Shown: positions 26,762-41,200 of the stretch, in pieces
How the letters are laid out: each line of letters starts with the position of its first letter
Position numbering within the stretch: the stretch's first letter is position 1
Assembly (NCBI GenBank): GCA_013397455.1
Contig: VYZB01000225.1
Coordinates: forward strand, 280,845-344,844
Length of the DNA stretch: 64,000 bases
DNA from: Crotophaga sulcirostris
Lineage: Eukaryota > Chordata > Aves > Cuculiformes > Crotophagidae
Direction of reading: 5' to 3'
Translations under genes and position numbers: made by a program
Notes under the pieces: model-generated
Database searches by the model: none
Told to the model about the DNA's origin: nothing
What the model saw: only the letters and a program-made list of their open reading frames with translations

Positions 26762-27098
26762 TGTGAGACCTGTGATTGTTACGATGACCTGAGCCCCAAA
26801 GAGATATAAAAGGCCCACTGAAAAGTGCCCACTTGCACCTCTTTGCCCGCCACCAACCCTCTACTGGACCTCCCAGACATCAGCCTTCAAAGACCCTGCA
26901 GATCCATGGTGGTGACTATTCTTGCGAGCCTATCCCAATAGCTTACTTATCTTTCTACCTTTGTTCCTTTCTTTCCTATCGCTCTCGTTCTTGTTATCTC
27001 TCACCTTTCGCCTATCTCTTTTGTAATAAAGAAAGATTTTGAAATACGGCATCTGACCGTCTTAATCTTGATCTGGAGGATCAACAAGAAACCTTACA
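26762..27098 (+). mobile_element. Probable solo LTR of an endogenous retrovirus
   Basis: The block begins TGTGAG and ends CTTACA, an imperfect TG...CA inverted terminus. It contains a TATA box (TATAAAAG, 26805-26812), then a C-rich and a pyrimidine-rich stretch, then AATAAA at 27025-27030, followed by about 70 bases that would be U5. This order and size (about 337 bp) fit a retroviral LTR. No internal viral genes, primer-binding site or second LTR were seen, so it would be a solo LTR left by recombination. I could not find a convincing target-site duplication (flanks gatacc and aatgtg differ), so both ends are uncertain. Confidence 0.55.
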
Positions 27099-30000
27099 AA
27101 TGTGCATTCTTCTAAAGCTTTATTATAAATATGAATAAAATATCTTCTGGTGTTATTAAAGAAGCCTGGACTAAAGCAATGAGAATGATAGCATTTGGGA
27201 GTGATGTCCATGTTGTGCCTGTCTGCTCAAAAATAGGGTTGCAATAGTGGTCGCAAACATGCCTTTTCTTTAATGCAATAAAAGTTGGAGTCATCTTTGA
27301 GAAGCCCAGACAGATAATTGGATTTACAGAGAGATATGATATTGCTTTTTGTGCAGGACCTAAAGTATAACAGTGCCTTTACATACTCCTTATACTAATA
27401 TCTAATCCAATATGCTATATGAGAGAAGCCATATGCACAACAAAGACATCTGTGTCCAGCTGTCTGTGGTCCTGGCATGCATCTTTCAGCGACATCTTTT
27501 AGTATGTGTTGAGAAAGCCACTGAAAATTGTTGAATGCTCTTGGAGTATCTACAGTTTTTGTGTTCTCAGCATTAGGTAGTCTATGGAAACCACATGGTT
27601 TAAAATGCAAATATGCATGATGTATGTATAGCAACTTTACAGGGTTTTTTCCTTCAGATTTTTCAGCATTTGGCCCTTATCTGAGGCCTCTTTCCAGCTA
27701 GAAACTTATTTCTCTTTAAAGGAAATTTAAAAGGAGGTTTTTATATAACCACATATGCCTGTTGAGCTCAAGGTCTGGTTAAGCATTCTGGGATTAGTCT
27801 TGATGGTAACTGAATGAACAGTACAAAGTAGTGAAAATGTCTCATATCTACAGAGGTTTACAAACAAATATCTAACAGTCCACTAATTAATCCAGACAAA
27901 TTAACTTTAATTAGATAGCACCTCATTAATATTTTTCAAGTTTGTAGTTCATGGTCTTGTTTTTATGGGGCACAGATTATATTATACGCTCCCAGAACCA
28001 TTCTAAGATCATGCAGTCATTTGGAAGACAACACTTTTTAAATTACATTTCAAAAGCTTCAGTGTTTTACTCCCTCCATCCCTTCAGCAGTAAGGAGATT
28101 ATGTTCATTGCCAAGTGACTTGCATCATCCTCTATCATGGGATGTGATTGCCTGGGTCTTAGGAGTTCAACAAAATGATTCACCAGCACAGTGTGGTTTC
28201 ATGGGGATATAAGTACGTAATGAACAGCCTCGTGTAGGTAAAGGTGAAAACCTTTCATGCGGATCTTGCTAAGATGTTTGGACATGCAGGGTAGAGCAAA
28301 GCTCTAGCTCAGGCCACTGGCGACTTATCTGTCTGCCAAAACATCGCACAGGGTTGGAAGCAGTGGTCTAGGTTGAATTAATTGTAGAATAACTCCATGT
28401 ATTTACCAACTTCCTATCCAGCCTTCTTCTAACACCTCTAGAAACTTTCCTACTTTTCCAATATTTGAAGAATGTGATTGTAGTGTGCGGATGAGATTTG
28501 ATCCTTTAAACCAGAGAAATATTGGTAAATATTCATGGCAGTTCTGTGCCTGGTTGCTAGATAATGTGTGTCTGATACACATGCAGGTTTGCTAAAGAAA
28601 GTCTCGATAGTGAACCTACCCTACTTCCTACTAGATATTTTAGTCTGATATTCAAAATACTTTTTTACATATAAAAATTCAATCCCCTGAAGTTTCACTA
28701 TATCTAGCAACTGTTTTCCTTATAAGTATTTTTATATTGCAAGACCATGTGTGGGTAGGAGTGCTTTACCAAAATGGAAATTCTTCTCTTACTATTCCAA
28801 CCGTGTTCTCAGGAATAGCTCTGTACCTGCAAAGCTGCACACTGAATTCACTTGAAGACAATGCACAGATGATATTTTGTGCACTGGCTTTAGCTGGTGC
28901 AGCTGTGCTGCTCAGGGATTCTGGAACTTGCTTACTGAAGCAACTTGTACAAGCTGCAGGATTTGAGATGATTCAAAAAAAGGAAACCCACAAGAAACAA
29001 AGTAATGAAGCAGACTGCACTCAATATTTGCAGGGAAAAAACATGCTGATTAGGGGAGTAATGTCAATTTTAACTAATAAATCAAGAGAAAAATTTGTTC
29101 CTACTAGTACGAAGCACCTCTGGTGTACAGCAATATAGCAGGGTACCACTAGCACTAAAAGGAACCCCTTTAGCACAGGTAAATGGCAGATATCTCTCAA
29201 ATACTGCTGTGCACAGACTTTGCTTAGTGACCGAGTGGAGTCGTCCATTCTCCAGCCTGAAGGAGGTGCTTTTGAAACTTTGCTTTTATCTAATGATGAT
29301 TTTAATGGTAGTTCTGATGCTGCAGCTGTCACACTGATTTGTTTCTCACTGCTGTTGTTTTCGAAGGCGTGATTTGCGTAACAAAATCCATCTGACAGGT
29401 AACCACATGTTCCAGTTAGTCTTAGCTGGGATATAAGTAGATCCTGTGTCAAATGTAATGACTCGGTTACTGAGCCTGATGCTAATGTCAGTGACATCTG
29501 CTTCAGCCTCTGTGTTCCTTAAAAATGGATTGGAATCAGGCTTATGAGTAAGCTCGTATTGGGGTAACCCTCACTTAAATGCTGTAGGTCACACTGATCT
29601 CTGATGCCAGTAGAGGTGCACTAGGAGAGATTTGTCCCAATGTATTTGTTATTTGCCCATATCAAAGGACGCAGCTGCAAAAAATTGGGATAGGTTTTCC
29701 AATGCATTAAGAGACTTATCTATTATTTACTCTGAGAATAGCAGTCTTATTTAATATTAAATTCCAAATATCCTTTAGGTGTTTGCCAACTGTTCAGAAG
29801 ATTAGGTGTACTAAATTAGCAAATGTGCCTTTTTCATGAGTCTTCTCCCTCTCTTAGTTTGTGCCCTCTCGCACCAATGTCCCCAGTACTGCACTTACCC
29901 AGGACTAGCAGATGCAAACCTCTGGTGCTTGGGAATCTCCTGACTCCAGGTGCTTCAGAACTGTTTGTCCAAGTTTTCTGTAGATTTTGGGTCCCCTGCC

Positions 30001-31848
30001 AGACTTGTGACTAACTGTATGAGTGATGCAACCTATTCTTATCTATAGAACTGTGCAAAGATAAGACATATATAGCTACTCTACTACAGGCTATGTGTTC
30101 CGTGTCTAACACCATCTGTCATGTACGTGTGTGGGTTTTGTTTAAGCGAAGATCTTCAAAATCTGAATCATTCTTATCTGAAACCAACTTGAAACATTAA
30201 AAAAAGTTGAACAGTGGACTTTGACTAATGGTTTGGTATATTAGGGGAAAATACAGCTCTAGACTTGGACTTCAGTCACAAAGAATGGAATTTGAATGTC
30301 AGCAACATTAAGTATCAAAATGTACCCTACCAAGCTTCAGCAAGGGCTGTATAGCTTTAAGGGTTGCAGAAAGTATCCCCTTGTGCTTTTGCCAAGATCA
30401 TGTTACAGATTTCTCTGCTCCCTTCATTCTTAATGATTTCAGTGGGGATTATGATGGATAACTGAAATAAGATCATTCTGTTTCCAGTGAAAGCTTTACT
30501 ACATTGATTTCTTTTTTTCTGTGCTGCTGTTTGTCAAAAGCAGCCAATATACAAAATTCAGATGTCACTGGGAGTTAAATCTGTCACTTCTGTTAAGTTT
30601 TGACTACTGCTTATAAGATGGAAAACTTAAGTAATGCAAAAGGTGATTTATTGTTACTATAATGGCTGATCATTAATGGACTCTCTAGAAAACTACACAG
30701 CATTAAAATAAAATACCTGTTTATAACTCTGATGATACTTATTACTTCTATAGTGTAACGTTATGTTGTTATAGCTATACTTTCTTCTCATATCAGTTTT
30801 TATTGTGGGATCTGCAGTGTTAAACAATATTATTCATAGAATCATAACAGCTCAGTAAGTGCTATCATACTGGCTTATTAGGCAGGTAAGCTGTATCAAA
30901 GTCAAGCAGATATTTGCACAGAGATGTAAAATTCTCATCCTTGCAAAGCACTACCTGTACGCATAAGACTTGCTTAATTCTAGCCCTGTTCAGTCACTTA
31001 GATATTTTTCCAAATTTGGGCCTATGGAGCAAAGCTCCTGGTCAACTTGATTAACTTTCAGATGATCCTTCCTAAAACTCAGTAGAAATCAATGGGATTT
31101 ATGTACCTGCTTATTGCTGGGCTCCAAGTTAACTGTTTTGCTGGACAGTGGTGGTGATCAGTGCACAGATGAAGGCATGTCCTTGAAAGCAGCTTATGGT
31201 GCCCTGAGCAGAATGCTTGGCTGCTACTGTTGTCATTCTGTCATTTTAGACAGAAGCTTTTATGAGCTTTAAACTCTTCTGCTAACAGGGAAATATCTGG
31301 TTTTGGACAACCTAGTGCAGCTACTGCAGCAAGACTGCCTCTGGAGCTCCAACCTTGCAAACAAACTAAATATTACCTGTAGGCTGCTGATAATAAAAGA
31401 GTCCTTCCATCAGTGTTTATATTGGAAATGTACACTGTAATTTGGTTGACAGCTTCTGAATGCTGTTTATTCATTTTACTGTGAAAACTCTAAGTGCATG
31501 GAAGCCAAGACAGCAGGGAAGATGGTAATTCAGAAAAGTGTTGTTAATTTATTTACCTACCTTCCTGGAGTGTTGGTTTGCTAGTTTTGTTCTTAAAAAA
31601 TACTAGAAATCTATGCAAAATAAATAATTCATTGTGCAAGTATCACATTTCTGGGAATGCTAGCATGAAAATTGCAAAATATGCATTTGCTTTAAGCTTG
31701 ATTAGGCAACTGATTCTGTTCTAACATGCTCATAATTAAAATGTAGCCTTGTGAGGTTTAAGCCATGATAGGCATGGTGTGCTCCACGTGCAGTGTTGCC
31801 AATTATGAGGGCTCTCTTTAAGCTGGGAAGTGAGGTGCCTCCTTGAGG
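27099..31848. other. Intergenic, no gene seen
   Basis: AT-rich sequence. The largest open frames are 28737-29138 (+, 133 codons) and 29021-29497 (-, 158 codons). They overlap antiparallel, match no family I know, and have no visible splice context. Confidence 0.7.
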
Positions 31849-31933
31849 GCTGAAGCTGTTGCAGAGGATCCAACTTGGAGTTCCCACAAGATTTTTCCAT
31901 CCTGAGGTTCATTTCAGCTGCTTCCCAGTCTGT
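31849..31933 (+). repeat. Inverted repeat, left arm
   Basis: The reverse complement of this 85-base stretch matches 32179-32263 with 7 mismatches by hand alignment (about 92%). The arms are separated by about 245 bases of unrelated sequence. It may be a foldback element, or two copies of one dispersed repeat in opposite orientation. Confidence 0.8.
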
Positions 31934-32178
31934 TTCCGCCAGCAGCTGGGCTCCCAAGCAGGGGGCTTGCAAGGCTGATGGGAGAGTGGTTGATCACAAT
32001 GAGTTGAAATATTGCAGAGACAAGTGAAGCATCCCCTCCTGTTCTGCTTGTTATCCTGCAAGGGATGCCTCAGCCTGCCTATGAGTGGTGAAGCAACCAC
32101 TACACATCTCCTCCCTCTGTCACTTTCCTTCCCTGTTGGGAATTTCTGCTGCCTGCTGAGACCTGGAGGGTGTGGGAA

Positions 32179-32263
32179 GCAGACTGGGAAGCAGCTGAAG
32201 TGAACCTCAGGATGGAAGAATCTGGTGGGAACTCCAAGCTGGATCCTCTGCAATGGCTTCAGC
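32179..32263 (-). repeat. Inverted repeat, right arm
   Basis: Partner of the arm at 31849-31933. The shared core includes cagactgggaagcagctgaa and ggatcctctgcaa. I see no terminal duplication outside the arms. Confidence 0.8.
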
Positions 32264-35200
32264 AGAAGCTGGGCTGTGGACCTCAGTATCAGACCCATCA
32301 GTGTTATAAATTGAGTCTTGTTGGGGGTAGACCAAAGGAAAGCAATATTCTAAAAATTACTAAGGGAAAGTCATGGGATTGGTGCTGAGGCTCTGTTGTG
32401 TTCCAGGGTGTTATTGCTCTGAACCTCAGCGTACCGATGGGAAATTGTCGGTAATATTATTTTTGGTGTGGAGCTAAAATTAAGGTTGTGTCCTGCAACC
32501 CACCCTCACTTGAGACAGAAGATATGTCCTGGAAATGCAGATAATATTGCAAAGCCAGGTCACTGAGCCCCTTTTCTGACCAGTAGAAAGGTGAAACCTG
32601 CAACCAGAGATGGCTGTGGGTGAAATCCATACATTCTCCATTTGCTCTGGTGGCATCTTGGAGGCTCTGTCACCAAGGCCTGGCAAAAGGAGTGATCTTC
32701 GGTGAATCTGGGCAAAGTGGGGACAGGCATCCTGTAGGCTGCATGTCACAACCACTTGGTGTGAATGTGCTGTCACTTCCAAATTCCTGTTTGTTTTTTT
32801 GCTTGCTTGTTCTTTGACTTGTTATTTCTCTTCCATCTCTCTAATCACCACAACTACCTGCTGACTGCAATTTGTCTGGGCAGCTCCAAGCCAAGGTGAA
32901 CATGTCTGAAAAAGCTTAAATCTTGATCTAAGCAAATCTCTTTCAGGCTTTCTCATTTAAGAAAGCCCTTGCTTAGCTGCATTAATTCCAAGGAATGCCA
33001 ATCCACTGCTCAGTCAATTGTCTGGAAGCGTGGTTGCCTTCAGCACATACAGAGAGTTTTGACATATCCCTAATTCATAATGTAAGAGCAAACTCTCTTG
33101 CAGTGGGGTGAGAAATTCAGGGTGAGCATAAAAACAAATCCATGGTGCTGCCCGTGAGCAGACCCACAAACTCTGCAGGGTCTCTGTGTTTGCAGAACTT
33201 CACCCCCTTCTTTTTTGGTGTCTTGCACAACGTGGAACTGGCTGCTTATTTCTGGCAAGCCCCACTTTAAGTGGGACAGCTGGTAAAGGGACGTTTTCCC
33301 TTTGCTGTTGCAGACCAACCTGATTGTAGTGCCCATGACAGCACTTGACTATTTTCTCTGTGACTGACATCACCCAAATCAGGGCAGTGGTGTTCTCCAA
33401 ACAGCCTTGTTGGGCTCACGAGGAGATGGAATCTGTCCCTGCTGCTCTCAGGGAAGGCTGAAATGAGGCAGGTTTTGGAAAAACTGGGTTTTCGCCTCAT
33501 GCAAGGTGCTGATTTCTCCTCCTTTTGTTCCATGGCCTGAAAACTGTTTTCTGAGTTCTGGTATATTTAATATAAGGTTTTCCATGTTAGTTTATGGTGA
33601 GGCTTTTGTGTGTCTATATACAAACATCAGATGAAAAGATGAAACATATATTTGTGATTTCAGTTAACAGAAAGCAAAGTGGGTTGGTTTTATTTGCCAG
33701 TCACTCATCTGCTCCTGCACATCCTTTGCTACATCTTACACAATCTAGAAGTGATCTTTTAAAGTAAAGATGCTTTTCTTTACAGACTGCTTATTGTAGC
33801 ATATTACATCATATAATATCATTCTGTTCAACAACAGCCTGTTCTGTTGTGCAAACAACATACAAAAAAGGAGGGAAGAAGGGGAATAAATAAGCCGATG
33901 TACCAGCAGAAATTTTCCTTTGCTGGTACCTGAATTGCTCTCAGGGAAGCTGGCACATTTGTATTCTGTCACTGCTACCATGACCAAAGAGATCCCCTGG
34001 TCCCAGAGCTCCAATTTATAAAATCTTGCTGTATAGTTCTTTGAATGTTTCTCAGATGAAAAAACCAGTGGTTGTGGAAATGAATGCCTGGTGCCACTGC
34101 TGGGGCTTTGTGACACCAATATCTGAAGTGGGGTGCAGCCTTGCCCAGCTGCGTGGGAGCCCTTGGCCCTCTTCCCCTGCTGGGCAGTGTGCTCTCCTGC
34201 CACACCACACTGCCTTAGGCTTCAGGTGGGCTGTATTTCTGATTCACACCAGTGTAAGCATGTGGAGAAAGGGGGATGAACTTGGAGCAGGGTGAGAATG
34301 CTGGTCATGGTGACCCGGGGTTGGGGGGCAGGCTCCAGACTGGCCACCTCCAGAGCTGCTTCCCTGGGATGCAGTCTTCCTTTCCACAGCTGTGTCCAGC
34401 TGACCACAGGAAAAAAGCAGGAGGAAGAAGGGCAGTAGCTGCTTTCTGCAGTATAGCTCTGCAGCCCCTGTAGGTGTGTGCTTGGATGGAGTGCAGAACT
34501 TGCTCAGTGATGCTCAACTGGGTGTCTGTAGCTGCGCCCCTGTGACCTGATATTATGCATTTGGGCACATGTACTCCACTTCTCCACTACCCAGCATTAA
34601 AGAATCATATCTTGCTTTAAGCTCAGGTTAGCCTTCATTCCCCACCTCATCTTGTGTTTCAGGCTTATTATAAATTATTTAAACAAGAAGGCAGCCTGAA
34701 CTGTAATGTGGGCAAATGCTGTTTATGCTGAAGGAATAGATGCCAGTCACGCGTCCTCTAGAATTTACAGAGATAGTTACATACATTGATACAGTATTGT
34801 TTTTTTTCTCTGAAAAGGTGCCATAATTGTGAGTCAGCATTGTGATATATCTGGTCCCAAGGACCTCACATGATGTGCTCTGAAAAGAGGATGCTCCACA
34901 TTTGTGTTTTGTCAGTGTCCCTGTGACTTTTTTTAAACCAATCTCTACCTCCCATCCCCTCCCCATTTTTAATTTTTCTTTCAAACAAAATTATCAACTA
35001 GTTCCTTGGCACTGTAGAAACATGTCCCAGACGTGCCCCAAAGGATGTGTCACTACTATGTGCCAGTGTCAGGGCTGAGATTAGAGCCTGAGTGTCTTTG
35101 TTTCCTGCTCTTACTAATTGCCAGCAACTCCCTGATGTTGTGTGCGTGCTAGGACACATTTGTGCAGTGAGGGATGAACAGGAAGAATTCAGGAAGCCCA

Positions 35201-38200
35201 GCAAAAATGAAGCTGTTTCCCTGAAGTTTTTGTTGAATAATGGTAAAAAAGAGGTGCTAGATTCAGTGATGCCAGAAACTGCAAAACCAGCCAGCAGCTG
35301 CCAGGGAGCCTGAGAATATGCAATCTCCAGTGGGCTGCAGTATAGCCAGCTCTTTTTTTGATGGCAAAGAAAGATGAAACACCACAAAGATATTCCCAGA
35401 GAGAAAATAGATGTCATACAACATTTAAATAGATCCTTTCAAGAAGGAGTGCTGCAGAAACCCTTATGACTACCTCACAAAGGTGAACCTGCTGCTTTTT
35501 TTTATTTTTTTCCCCAAAAAGGCTGGTGGGACAAATATCGTACTTTAAATACGCAGCTCTGTTGTCTTGATACCTTAATTAATTCTATTGTTCAGCTTTT
35601 GCTTGACTATACCAGTTAATAAAAAAAGCAACACAGGAAGCAGGTCCATACCTACAAAATGAATGCTTAAAAAAGCTTTGTACTCTACAAAGCAAGACAT
35701 TTTGAAATAGAGAACTGGTTAAAATGGAAGTTTTAAAGACTGCATAGGGATCCATGGCAATAGAGGAAGCACAAGTGGCAAAGAATCTTCTCATGCAGTG
35801 GAAATGAAATATTGATAATTGGGAGATGGGAGGGGAGTGCAAGAAATGAAGAGAAAGCCTAGAAAGGGTAATTTATTTCCTAGAAAGCTATATGCACTGT
35901 GGAATGAGGGCAGTTGTCCACTTTTAAATCAGGAATGATTTAAGTTTGACCTGTTTGTAGCAAAAGGAAGATCAGCGTCTCTCCATTAATGACTAGAAAA
36001 ATATAATAACTAAAATGACCCCCCTGATGCCCAAACACAGACATATGTATTAGGAAACATAGCTCTGTGGAGCCAAGGTCTCCTTTTTTTTTTTTTTTTT
36101 TTTGTGGAAAACACTGGCTAAGAGCATGGAAGGAGGGAATTGATTTTAACAATTTGCCCCATTTCTTGCAGCATTGCTTCCATTACTGCCAAACCTGTCC
36201 CAGCTTACCTCTATGTTTTCTTTCACCTTCCTCCCTCAGCTGCTGCTTATATTCTCAGTGACTGCTGGTGAAGGAACACACACTGAGCAAACTTCTGCTT
36301 AACCTGGTTCTTGCCAGCTGGGTACCAGCTGGATGTGGAGTAGCTCCCCTGCGTTCACTGCGGGCTGAGGGTGGAACCGTCAGTCATTAGTGTGTGCTGA
36401 CAATGCTGGTTAGAGCTGGCCTGTGTTCTAGAAAATGCTAATATTTTTAAGCTTCAGTAGTTCTGTGAGTTACGAAGGTGATCAGTCTTGATTTATTTAC
36501 TGCATTCTTCTCGGGAAAAGAAGGACCATGACTAAATGAGCCTGAGAACAGCTCTGTGTGTCTCAGACCAGTGGATGCAGTATAGGTACAAATGACTCAT
36601 CTCCAGAGGTGTTAGCAAAGACCGACTTCCTTCCAGTTCCTACACAAATATCATCTATATTTCTCTGTCAAGGTGATTTCAAAGTACCTGTTGACTGTGA
36701 AGGAAGTAAGGATTTTATGAATTTAGATTTTTTCTGCTGATAGCAAGGAGGAAAAGAGAAGAGATTTTCTTGCCCAAATTATCAATAGTTATGGAGGCTT
36801 TTATACCATTACATAAAATGTTTTCTGTACTCATAATGTGGACTTCAAAAAAAGATTTAAAACAAAAAATACAAAGGAGATCTTTTCTATGAATTGTTCA
36901 GTGGATTATGTTCCTCTGCTTTTACTGTTTCAGACACCATATATGAATACTGTCACAATTCTTTAAAACAGAATATTAATAAATGCAGCATCTTTTTTGG
37001 ACCCTACTTGATGCAAACAATGCAAAAGCTTTATCTGGGGCTCACAGCTGCCTTCTTTTCCTGTATAATGTTTCCTAAGAGCAGATTTTTCCCCAAAATT
37101 TGCACTGATGTTGGTTCACTGGCTCGTCCTGCATTCAGGATAAGGAGGGAATAGGAGAGTGGATGCAGAGGGATTTATTTATCAGAGATGTTTTGTCTCG
37201 TAGCGTGGAAAGGCACAGCCTGTACCTGTCATCAATGTCCCTTTTCTGCACAGAGATCTTCCTTCTCATGAAATACCTACAAAAGGGAATACAGTGTGAA
37301 ACACTGGGCAAACCGAGCTGCTCAGAGGCTCCTCAACCCATCCTTGTGTTGTGGCCTTAGGAGATAGCTGGCTGGTGAGGAAAGCTCTCAGTATCTTTCC
37401 AAATCCACTCCTGAGCACCCAGAAGTTGCGTGTAAAAACTCTGCTGTGACTTCTGGAGGAAACAAGTGCATCTTTTCTGTGAGCTTAAACATAGCTGTGG
37501 TACAATCAATGGGGAAAATGTACTCTTGATAAAGGGACCTGGAGGACAGAGAGCAAATGCTTGCTTGCTTGGGCATGTTGTATTTAAAATACATCTCCTC
37601 TTATTGTAAAGCTGATAAAATTTTGAGAGGTTTCTTGTACTTACAGCCTCAGCTGAGCAGATTAAACATTACATAATGTGTCTCTCAGGGGCACTACATG
37701 ATTAATGAATGCTTACAAAGTGCTTTGTTAAATATGACATAGTACTAATGTCTCTCTTGCAAAAGAAAAACTGAGGAGGCGTTAGTAGAAATTATCTTCC
37801 CTGAAAAGGCATTCTCTAAGTTTTTTTCCCCTAAAGTAATCTCCTAAATAAGGAAAAATAAACTGTGAATGATATGCGCAATAAAGCAAAACACCAGGTT
37901 TTTCTTCTTGTGATGGAAAAGGAACTTAGCTGCTCAAGAAATCAGCCCTAAAATCATACAAAAATTAGAAAAGGCAATGTGGAGGCCAGTAATTTAACTG
38001 AAAACTTTCCTGAGCCACAGGCCTAAAGAAGGAATGCTTCCATGATAGCTTTGATTTTTATTATACTCATTTATTTTTTTTAAATTTGCATTGACAAATG
38101 AATCCAACTGGAGCTTTGGCTTTCAAATTTCTCTCAATAAAAAAATATTTTGTATGTAATAATACTAAGGATTCCATTTTGGAAAAGTGGGAACAGTTAA

Positions 38201-41200
38201 AGAAAAAACAACCGAAAGGACATGTATGTCTCTATATGAAGCTAGAATACAAATTACAGGTCTATTTGATTAAAAAACAATATTTACAAAAACCTTCCTG
38301 GGACTAATTACATAGGATTAGACTGATGGCTGCTACCAATCAGCATGGATATACTGGCTTTCATTTCTGACAGCTGAAGATCTGGCCATCAGTTTTGACA
38401 CCTCTTATTAAATTCTGGGTAACCTATCATTGGTGTTACATGTGCCTTTCTCTACCTTCTCCCAGAGAGAATACTCTTGGTACTGAGAGAAAAAAATCAA
38501 TACAGATTCATGTTTTGTGTCTTCATGACGCTGCCTTGCAATGACTGTCACTGACAGTAACAAGGGACTGATATCAGATGTAGAGGAGTGGCAGGTTTAG
38601 CTTAGTTCAATTAGGGATTTTAAAAATGGACTCTATACATGTGGATTTCCAGATTGTACCCACTTTCTTCCAAGGAGATCTTACTACTGCTCTGATTTTT
38701 CCAGCTGCTTTGTTTTCAATTATGTTACAGATTTTTTTTTATTTTTTTTCTCTTTTCTTCCTAAAAAATCCAATTAAAAAAAGAAGTTTATGTATTTGGG
38801 AATGCGAGAGATTTAAAACGCTGGAATTTTTCTTTGCTTGCTGATTTTGCACTGAGAGGGTGAAAATCCAGCACGGTGATATTTTGCATCCACATTTCAC
38901 TGAGATAAGTGAGGACATGAGGCATAATGTAATGGAAAAACAAGCCTAGAGGCTGGCATCAGACCAGGCTCTGGGCTGCTTTCTTCCATTGCTTCCCTCC
39001 TGTAGTCCCATACTTGTTCCAAATATGACTGGGACCAAAATCTGAACTGAGATAAATTTTGCCACCAGCCTTCAAGGCACTTCAGGTCTGGTGTGCTGTA
39101 CAGATCAGCCACTCATTGCTGTCACGTGTATTCGGTCCCGAAAACCAGGTGAGTGATTTTACTCCTTTGAGTTTCTTGGAGAAGAGATAGAGCATTTGCC
39201 TACGATAAGGCTGGGACTGGTGGAAGTTCGTTCCTGAAAAATCAAGATTTCCATTTGCTAACTGGATAGGAACAAATGGACTGGCTAAACCCAGGGGTCT
39301 GCAGACAGAAGAGTGGCTGGGGGTGATTTATCTTCAACGAGGAATTTGCTAGAACATACAAACACGTGTATGTTTTCCTTTTGACATCTGAATAAAGGAA
39401 GCGACACACATGCATACGTGATCTGGAGAACCCAAGAATTCTTAAATGCTTAAAAGGACAAGCAAAACTGGCAATAATGGCAAAAATAGTCACTGGGCCA
39501 TGCTTCCACCAGTGGTATATGAGGAACTCCTTTGAGTTTGAAAGTTGCTTGCAAGTTCCAGACAATAAGATTTCTTTTTGATTTATATGCTACCAGCATA
39601 AGTTTCTACGGTACCTGTGTTCATTTCATATCATGTATTATTGCCCTGAATCCTAAGCAGTGTATAGTTTATTGCCTGTATAAATTAAGTGGCTACAATG
39701 ATTTATTTTGTATGTATTTCTTGGAAAAATAGTGAAACTTTATTCAGTTAAAAAAAAAACCAACAAAACCACAAACCCCTTGAAATTATCATGTGGAGAT
39801 TTTATGGCATATTTTCCCAGAAAAACAAATATCCTCAATATTTAATCTTTTATAAGCAAAGTAGTTAACTGACATTCAGATTATAATTATGAAATGCTGT
39901 GCAGCATAAAACTGTGGTATTGTTTCTGTTTACTGTATCCAGGTCCCTGAAAGTTCTTACATGTCTGCATGACTGCTGGAAAACCTTATGCCCCTGGGGG
40001 ACAGCCTTGTGGGACTGAACCATTAGTAACTAAAAATTAGTAGTGATTGTGTTGCTGATGCTTTCAAAATGAAAAAGGCCTTAATATTGCTTTGCTTGAA
40101 GGTATTAATGGCTACTGTTGTACAGACTGTATTTTTGTTCATTTGCAACGCTGGTTAAAGTTGATGGATATACTAACCTCTTTCATTTACAGTAAATAGA
40201 AAGAGCAATTAAGTGCTCCTTTGTGTGGTGATAGATGAAACAACAGCAAGTTGGTACCCAAGGCAATGAGCTGTGCAAAACTAATGAGCAACTGAGCTTC
40301 ATGGACAAGGGTTTTCCTGCAGATTGATTTCAAACTCTGCTTTGGCTGATTGATGCTGTATCCTTCCGTGTTTTTGAGAAGTAAAAATTAAGGAAAAATA
40401 CTATAAAAAGGAGAGAGGCAGTGCTTAACCTGGGAGAAAGGCAAGAGTGAGAGCTCCTAATAGGATTAGTGCTCACTGGGAAGGCAGCTTTCAATTTAGA
40501 AACAGAAAACATATTGCTATTTTTTTTTTCTTGTGTGTTGAGGAAGCAGGGTTGTGCATCCCAATTTTTTTTTGGTGTGGTTTTGTTTGTTTCTGCAAAT
40601 AAGCAGAACTACACTAAAGAAACACTCAATTTGTCTCAGCTGGTTTTCTTCCCATTGGGAAGCAAGTGAGCTTGCTGGGTCTCCCCCTCCTTGTGCAACC
40701 CCTGAAGTGAAAAGGAAGCAGCAACACACTCAAATGTGAAATGTTTTTTTTAGTTTGTATTTCCACATGTCACAATGTAGACCAGGTGTCTACGGTAGGC
40801 ATGGTGAGACCCAGGAGGGATCATCAAAGGTGAGGGTGGTTGTGGTTGGATTTAAAGCCTTGTAGACAAAACTACTTGTTTAGGTTGTTTACCTAGTTAC
40901 AAGCAAAGCTGATGCATTGTGAGTGGAGCCTGACTGCAGCCAGTGGCTTGGTTCATGTAGAGCTCAGCAGGTACATTAAAACCAATGTACTACAGCTTTT
41001 CAATGTTATTATTTTACTGATACTGCTGAAAAATAGATGCAAGGATTTCTAGGATGAGGATGCAAAGGGTTCCCTGCAGGGGGAAAAAAGTCTCAAAGGA
41101 CTTTTTCTGGCATTGATGAGAACAAGTTGGACACTTGGGATTTATGATAACCTCCTGACAATAAGATAACGCCTTGGGGAGGCAAGCTAAAAATTGCCAA

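Noticed and set aside
29021..29497. 158-codon minus-strand frame overlapping a 133-codon plus-strand frame (28737-29138)
   Set aside because: Antiparallel overlap, no family motif and no splice context. I considered retroviral or transposon coding remnants but saw no catalytic motif.
30832..30850. 'cattcatagaatcata'-like string resembling the minus-strand tail of CR1
   Set aside because: Only about 14 bases fit, and the adjoining sequence does not continue as CR1.
33745..34203. 152-codon minus-strand frame, with other frames on both strands nearby
   Set aside because: Random-looking composition and several competing frames over the same bases.
36084..36103. Run of 20 T as a possible poly(A) tail of a retrocopy on the minus strand
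   Set aside because: No gene-like sequence adjoins it and no target duplication is visible. A simple homopolymer is enough to explain it.
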